A stretch of 64,000 nucleotides of DNA, taken from positions 67,361,807 through 67,425,806 of the forward strand of contig OV050030.1 of assembly GCA_920105625.2 (NCBI GenBank), given 5' to 3'. The notes under the pieces are model-generated. The model had not been told where the DNA came from, did not search any database, and worked only from the letters and a program-made list of their open reading frames with translations. The position numbers were made by a program, and so were the translations under genes. Below are positions 58,397 through 64,000 of the stretch, one piece after another. This DNA comes from Clusia tigrina. Its lineage: Eukaryota > Arthropoda > Insecta > Diptera > Clusiidae. The number at the start of each line of letters is the position of its first letter. Position 1 is the stretch's first letter.

Positions 58397-60960
58397 TCAT
58401 GTTTCTGGAAACCATCCTGATACTTTGATGAACTTGGCTATGTCCGTAATATTAATGGATGACATCTCTGTCAGGCTTGTAAGAAATGGGGCACCAAAGG
58501 TGCGAATTCTTCTTCTCCACAAGGATGGGCAGTGGCATAAGAGGTGGAAAACCGTCTCGTCCTCCTCCTGGAAGCCACAGCCTCGGCCAAAGTCATTTGA
58601 GGGTAGGCCCAGTCTTTCTGCGTGCTGTCCCATTATGCAGTGGCCGGTCAAAACCGACACAGTAGTCGACAGTGATACGCGATCAAGTCGAAGAAGTTGA
58701 TTGGTTCTGTTTTTGTCCATTCTTGCCCAAGTTAGTCTAGCCGTGTGGCAGGATTCCTCGTTAGCCCAGGATTTATAGGCGACAGCCAGATATTTCGTTT
58801 GATTTCGAACTTGGCTGTTGCCAGTGAAATGCCGATGTTTACGGAGGGGTGAATGTCGTGCATTAGCGTGCCTGCCTTTGCGAGCTCGTCCGCCTCGCAG
58901 TTTCCCGGGATTTCGCTATGTCCCAGAATCCAGACTAGGTGCACCCGAGAGTAACTTGCGAGCTCATTTAAAGATATTCGACATTCATGAACTAGTCTTG
59001 ATGTGGCCGTGGAGACAGAAAGAGATTTTATGGCGGCCTGGCTGTCTGAGAAGATAGATACGTCTATTGCGCCGATATCACTACTCAGCATCCATTTGGC
59101 TGCGTGATAAATGGCCACGATCCTGAAAAACGCTGCAATAATTTGGGAGACGTAATGCAGATGTTTAGGTTCAGCTTGTCGGAATAGATACCGCTGACGA
59201 CTCTACCTTCAAGCTTGGAACCGTCGGTGTAAATTTCGACGATTAGGTCTTTTGAAGTCCAGTCGTTTCTGCTTGGAATAATGACGTCGAATTCCCTCTT
59301 CAAATCGGGATAGACCGACATATAATCGAGAAAGTTGGGGACCGGTGGATCCTGATTCAGAATTGAAGCATGGCCTGTCAGGGTTATGCGCCAGTGCGAA
59401 AGAGCGTTAAGTCTAATCGCTGTCAGCTTGGCTTGTTGCTTTACCAGGATCCCCGAGGGGAGCCAGTGCAGCATGTGCTACGAAGAGCGCCAGTGATCAG
59501 TAGAGCAATGGATCTTTTGATTTTATCGAGGTGTTTGATATTGCTGGCTTTTTCGAGAGCTTGCCACGAGAAGACCGACCCGTATAACAGATTTGGTTCA
59601 ACGATTGCCGTGTAGAGCCAGAGCACGACTCGAGGACGAAGTCCCCTTCGTGCACCAACTGCTCTTTTACAGCAGTATATAGCGCATGTTGTTTTACGTG
59701 CCTTCTCAGCTAGATTGGCTTTCCAATTAAGCTTTGGGTCGAGAATGAGGCCTAAGTACTTAACGTGTGTGCTCAATGAAAGCGGAGTGCCGTTTAGACT
59801 AGGCATTGTAAACCTTGGAATTTTGTACTTCCTAGTGAAAAGCATAGTCTCGGTTTTGGATGGGTTAACCCCAAGTTCGAATTCACGAGACCAGTTCGAC
59901 ACAATAGAGAGTGAATAGATAAGTTTTTATGAAAGTGTTTGGGGGAATTTTCAGGATGCCGTGATTGCTATGTCGTCCGCATAGGCTATCACTTTGCATC
60001 CAGTAAATTTCAATCTCACCAGTAGTGTGTTAGCTGCCAGGTTCCAGAGGAGGGGTGATAAAACACCCCCTGGTGGCGTGCCCCTGTTAACCACCCTCCT
60101 GGATTGGGCACTGACGATCTTGGAAGTGATAATTCTAGATTTTAGTAGAAGCTCTATAGATTTAAGAAGGCCTGAATTCAGGTTAAGGTTATTGAGTGCA
60201 GAAATGACAGCGTTGGGGCATACATTGTTGAATGCTCCTTCGATGTCCAGAAATATGGCAAGTGTGAATTCCTTGTAGGCCAAGGATTCGTCAACGTGAG
60301 AAATGAGAGAATGAAGTGCTGTTTCAACCGACTTGCCTTTAGAGTAAGCGTGTTGAGATACAGAGAGAAGAGAAGGGTTGATCGATATCCTGATATGTAG
60401 GTCAAGAGCTCTTTCTAGAACCTTAAGAAGAAAGGATGTTAGACTTATGGGTCTGTAATCCTTTGGTTTGGTGTGCGAGGCCTTCCCACCTTTTGGTATG
60501 AAGACGACCCAAGCCGTGCGCCAGCGTAAGGGAATGTATTGCAATCTGAGGCTTGCATTATATATTTGAAGCACCCATGGAAGGATAATCTCTTCCCCAT
60601 TTTGGATATCGGCAGGAATGATGCCGTCCGGTCCGGGGGACTTGTATGGCTTAAAGGTTTGAATGGACCACTCAAGGTGAATTTTTGTCACTTGGAATGT
60701 GGGGAGGCTATCATGGGAAGCCTGCCCCACCTGGTAGAATGCTTGATCCGCTGAGGCTAAACTCCCTGGGAAGTGGGTGTCTAGCAGGATATCAAGGGTT
60801 TCGGCGCTTGAGTGAGTCCAGCTGCCATCTGGTTTTTGGATACAGTCAAGGGCTTTGTTAGAGGAGTGGAGAATTTTACGAAGACGGCTAGCCTCGGACG
60901 TCAATTCAATGCTTTCGCAAAATTCCCTCCATGACGCTCGTTTCCCTCGCCTAATGGCGT
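58397..60960 (-). pseudogene. LINE 2 ORF2: RT, RNase H, zinc motif (frameshifts)
   Basis: Frame 60904-59951: [60 protein letters not shown] and YADD (~59965). A shift at ~59940 leads to 59902-59441 (VNPSKTETMLFTRKYKIP, KYLGLILDPKLNWK). Another near 59460 leads to the RNase H start (YTDGSKLE), a third near 59120 to FSDSQAAIKSL and LGHSEIPGNCEADELA, and a stop at ~58725 precedes a zinc motif CGFQEED..FHLLCHC. Four to five simple breaks; all catalytic motifs are still legible. Confidence 0.88.
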
Positions 60961-61019
60961 ATTTAAAATCTTTTTGTTTATTTTTGAAAGGGGCCCAATC
61001 AGCAGTAACTGCTTATCAT

Positions 61020-61170
61020 GATGGATTAGTTATCGCTTACGAGGGTATGCATTGAGTCCAGAAACCCGGTCATTTACGACCCAAGGTTCTTGGACGAGGA
61101 TGAGCTCGTCCCCTACATCCGAGAGGCGGAGAAGCAGTGCTGCCGAGCAGTTTTCGAATGCTGAAAGTTA
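61020..61170 (-). pseudogene. LINE 2 endonuclease stub
   Basis: Only the start of the EEP domain is present: FENCSAALLLRLSDVGDELI then LVQEPWVVNDRVSGL. It jumps near 61030 to sequence (LLIGPLSKINKK) that belongs just upstream of RT. Roughly 0.6-1 kb of endonuclease is missing, including the DANAHH and SDH motifs. Confidence 0.8.
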
Positions 61171-62643
61171 ATCTGTAATACCTTCAGCATTGTCTGGAAG
61201 AGTGATTATGGTGGAATTCAACTCTTCCTCTTCGGACATTGGAGAGATATATCCACCAGCCGCATCCGTGTCCATGTGGTCGACGAATTCCCCGACCAGT
61301 TCGGAAGTTGAGAAGCGGCAGCTTCTGGTTGTTACGGAGCACATACTCTCGTTGTCACTACCCGGCAAAGGGGTGAGAGCCGGGCGCCCGAGCAGCTAGG
61401 CTAATTGGCAGTGGCTTGTGGGACAGCACCAGCTGGGGGAGGCTGTTGGGCGGCTTGGGCATCGCACTTGTAGATGCGGAGAGTGATGGCTCCAAAGCCA
61501 TAGTTAATCACCCCCTCGCGTGAGGTGATGGGAACAAGGCATTGCTCGTTCATAATGATGGTGACCCAAAGTGCCTTTGGGGTCACCAACTTTCGCGACC
61601 TTCCAGCCATCGGTATTGCTGAGCTTGAGGATCTTTAAGATTGCCTCAGGCTCAGAGAGCTCGGCAGGAAGCCATGTTTTGGAGCGAGGGCGTTGGGGAA
61701 CCTGGTCCAAAGGTACCGCATTGAGCTTTGCACCCATCCAGATCTCACCTACCCTATTGATCACTACCTTATATAGGTTCGCCGAGCATTGGTCCGAGCA
61801 AAATATGATCTTGATATGTCCTTAATACCACCCTGCGTTACGGCACCTGGGTGCAGGACCAGGGTTGAGGGACATGACCTCAACGAAAATTGGTAACAGC
61901 GCCATTTCGACCAGTCTCCAATTGGCAGGAGTAATGGTCCCATCGGCATTGGTAGAGTCGACTACAGCCCATGTGAGGCTCTCTTTCACAATCTCACTAA
62001 GCTGTTTCGAGAGCTTAGGCTTGGGGGTAGCCAGCCTTAGGCGCTTAGGGATGCTTTGGGTGGATTGGCCCTGGCGATCGGCTGATCCCTGCCTCTTGGA
62101 GTTACCGGCTGCTTCTGCAGTGGTGAAGGGGACACGCACATCAATGTGTGCCTTTGCCCACTCAAGCTGGCCCTGGTCGTATTCTGACTGTGCAGAAAGT
62201 TCTGTGGCGTTGAGCTTCGTTAAAATACGGTAAGCCAATCTACGCGTTCTGTACGCCCTTGTACTCGGGTTCACGTTGGTAGGTGCACCTGTAGGAGGAG
62301 CGGTACGGGGAGCAGTTTCCATCGACTTGTGAGGCAATATCGAGGCGTTTGCTGAAGAGGGCTTAGGCGGAGCGACTGCTGCTGGTTTGTGAGTCAATAC
62401 CCTAGCAGCCGCTGAAGAGCCTGGGGACAGCGAAGAGCTCTTGACTAGCTTATTATCTGAAGCTGTGGTGCTTGTTGAAGGGGCAGTGCTTACGCTGCTT
62501 GACTTTGAACCAAGGGCGGGGGTGTGCCTGGTGGGCATTTGCCTAGCTAGGGTTTTGCGCGTCCCTGAGGGGATAGGTTGCGGAAATTTTGTTTGTGTTT
62601 GTGTTTTTAGTTTCTGTTGTGTCCATGCAAGAAGGGTCCCCAC
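61170..62643 (-). pseudogene. LINE 2 ORF1 (DUF4780-like), one frameshift
   Basis: Frame 62643-61822 is Ser/Pro/Ala-rich, then has RLAYRILTKLNATELSAQSE and LTWAVVDSTNADGTITPANW, with similarity ending at a shift near 61830. Frame 61764-61504 continues INRVGEIWMGAKLNAVPLDQ and ILKLSNTDGWKVAKVGD. This is the same RRM-like layout (DUF4780) as LINE 1 ORF1. A downstream acidic frame (61368-61168) may be the ORF1 tail. No knuckles seen. Confidence 0.65.
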
Positions 62644-63059
62644 TCAAAGCCGCTATCTCAGTCCGAACGTGTGGTCACTAAATATGCTTTCATGGTTATC
62701 TATGCAAGCAGGGAGGCAATGCGGGGGTTGGCACAAGCCCTTATGGGGTCAAGTGCTCAGAGCCAGACAAGTGCTAATCGGGAATTTCACTCAACCGAAC
62801 CCACAATACCGACTTAACGGTAACAGACGTCGAACGTATTTTGAGGCCTGCCAGGGTTTTAACGGGACGGGGGCAGCTGCAACCTTAGACTGGAGCAGTT
62901 CACACTCAAGTTTCACCTTGGTGCTACCGTGACAAAAGACAGCTAGGTCCAGAAAATTACAGCACCAGCCCAGGGCATTCAGAATAAGGACATTGGTCCA
63001 GAGAGAAGTCCGTGGACGAAGAATGGGGGTCGTGCCAATTGGTGCTACTGAGCTCCTGT

Positions 63060-64000
63060 GCAAGAAAACAGCAGCACTTGGGGGATTATAAACCATTTAG
63101 CGTTAGGTGCAGGTACGACAGGAAACTGTTTCCTATCTACATTAACTTGTACGTTTTTCTTATACTGAAATGACCTAACTATTTTATCTAAAAGAGTCCA
63201 GAGGGTTTCCGGATTATGTGGTTTTTTTGCTCGTGCAGTTGATCCAACTGATTTATCTGCAAATTTTATCCACAAAATTAATGTTTGTCGACCAGATTCA
63301 TGCAATTCAAAATCAATTTTCATCAGTTGCCCAGTTGCACCATTAACTAAGCCATCACCAGTATTTAGATTTACAGTTACCATATATTTAGCAGATGTTT
63401 TTAAAATGCGGGTGTGGCAAAGTCCTTGGGTTTCAGAACTTTTAAAATTTGTCACTGCTTCTAATATTTTCTCCCTATTTCCTGTATTGAGACCTGTTGC
63501 TTCACGACAACTGAGTAGGAAATGAATTGCTCAGTTGGAATTTTATTTAGCTTCTTGGTATTGTAATTGATAGTTTCTTCGTTTGACAAGAAGAGATGAA
63601 TACAGTCATCTGGAATATCTGTAGGAGAATTGACAGTGCGTCTTTGTAAATGTAAAATATCATCAGTTGTCATCTGTCCTGCTGCCATGTTATTCAATGC
63701 AATAGCAACAGCTTGGTTCTCCCGTTGTCGCATGATTTCTGTGAGTTCAAAACATTTGAATATATCCCACAAAGGTGTACCTGATATAACACTAAATGGG
63801 TCATTTGCGTTGAGAGCAAATATCCATTTACCTCCAACTGGAGAAAGCTGTTTTAGATATCCAAAAACAACAATTGAAATATCTCCGAATGGTGCATGGC
63901 TTTTGAAGATTTGTTTCAATCTTGCATCAAGAGAGGCAAACATTTTAGCCCCAACCATTGATATTTTAACTTATTTCTGGCACTGCTAACACTTGAAATT
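63060..64000 (-). pseudogene. Helitron/Pif1-type helicase fragment, runs off window
   Basis: Two frames on the minus strand. 63958-63461: MVGAKMFASLDARLKQIF and FGYLKQLSPVGGKWIF (Walker B follow-on and motif III, expected GDLKQL), then WDIFKCFELTEIMRQRENQ (motif IV region). A stop at 63461 is followed by 63455-63045 with VNLNTGDGLVNGATGQLMKI. The frame is lost near 63070 just before the expected motif V, where LINE 2 sequence begins. Walker A would lie beyond the window end. It resembles Pif1 helicases of arthropod Helitrons; a host PIF1 relative is less likely given its neighbours. Confidence 0.75.

Larger units (their letters stand above)
58222..63050 (-). mobile_element. LOA-like LINE 2, endonuclease deleted
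   Basis: Minus strand: 5' UTR (~63050-62644), ORF1 (62643-~61400, one frameshift), a stub of endonuclease, then RT, RNase H and a zinc motif, a 3' UTR and a (CTAC)n-like tail (58222-58238). Related to LINE 1 in layout but clearly diverged, so a separate family. The 5' boundary is approximate. Confidence 0.8.

Noticed and set aside
63045..64000. Host PIF1 helicase gene
   Set aside because: Broken by a stop and flanked by LINE debris; Helitron origin fits better, though the window ends before the decisive Rep domain.

Overview
This looks like repeat-rich, gene-poor intergenic or heterochromatic DNA from a higher fly (Diptera). A tephritid fruit fly is my best guess. The transposon families fit: Jockey, LOA-like and R1-like LINEs, mdg3-like and errantivirus-like Ty3/gypsy elements, BEL/Pao, mariner, a Tc1-type element and Helitrons. 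A DD41D (rosa-type) mariner is also present, a group first described from Ceratitis rosa and other tephritids. I found no convincing single-copy host gene, rRNA or CRISPR. Nearly every coding stretch belongs to a transposable element (TE), and most are broken.

Left block (1-15.2 kb): a truncated mariner, a (TA)n tract, a ~160-bp tandem repeat, a decayed Helitron (N-terminal zinc region, Rep, Pif1-like helicase) and a second Helitron 3' end. Then comes a near-pristine LTR retrotransposon (6692-12829) with 313-bp LTRs differing at only 3 sites and one intact 1448-aa Gag-Pol that starts with a SAP DNA-binding domain. It sits inside a (TA)n tract. An intact IR/DR-type Tc1 element (13199-14867) follows, also flanked by (TA)n. 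A ~100-bp sequence occurs in opposite orientation at the two ends of this block.

Middle block (15.2-37.2 kb): a GC-rich ~120-150-bp tandem repeat, then at least five gypsy/errantivirus-like pieces. On the minus strand are copy C (16.4-20.3 kb) and copy D (22.9-24.7 kb). A 17.6/297-type 3' LTR with an env tail lies near 20.6-21.6 kb. On the plus strand, copies A and B (24.9-37.2 kb) lie in tandem and share one LTR. A keeps a 708-aa pol reading frame but has lost env; B is riddled with stops but keeps env remnants.

Right block (37.2-64 kb): an internally deleted mariner between (TA)n tracts; a nearly full-length LOA-like LINE on the minus strand whose ORF1 and ORF2 overlap at TAATG and whose ORF2 is split by a G-run frameshift; a 358-bp near-perfect palindromic MITE with a (TA)n core; a BEL/Pao remnant interrupted by a 5'-inverted (twin-primed) LINE, itself interrupted by a DD41D mariner; an R1-like ORF1/endonuclease fragment; a tRNA-like B-box region; a possible Harbinger-type remnant; a Jockey copy; a second LOA-like LINE lacking most of its endonuclease; and a Pif1-like helicase running off the window end.

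The two elements that look capable of activity are the SAP-Gag retrotransposon and the Tc1 element. The recurrent theme is insertion at (TA)n tracts by unrelated elements.
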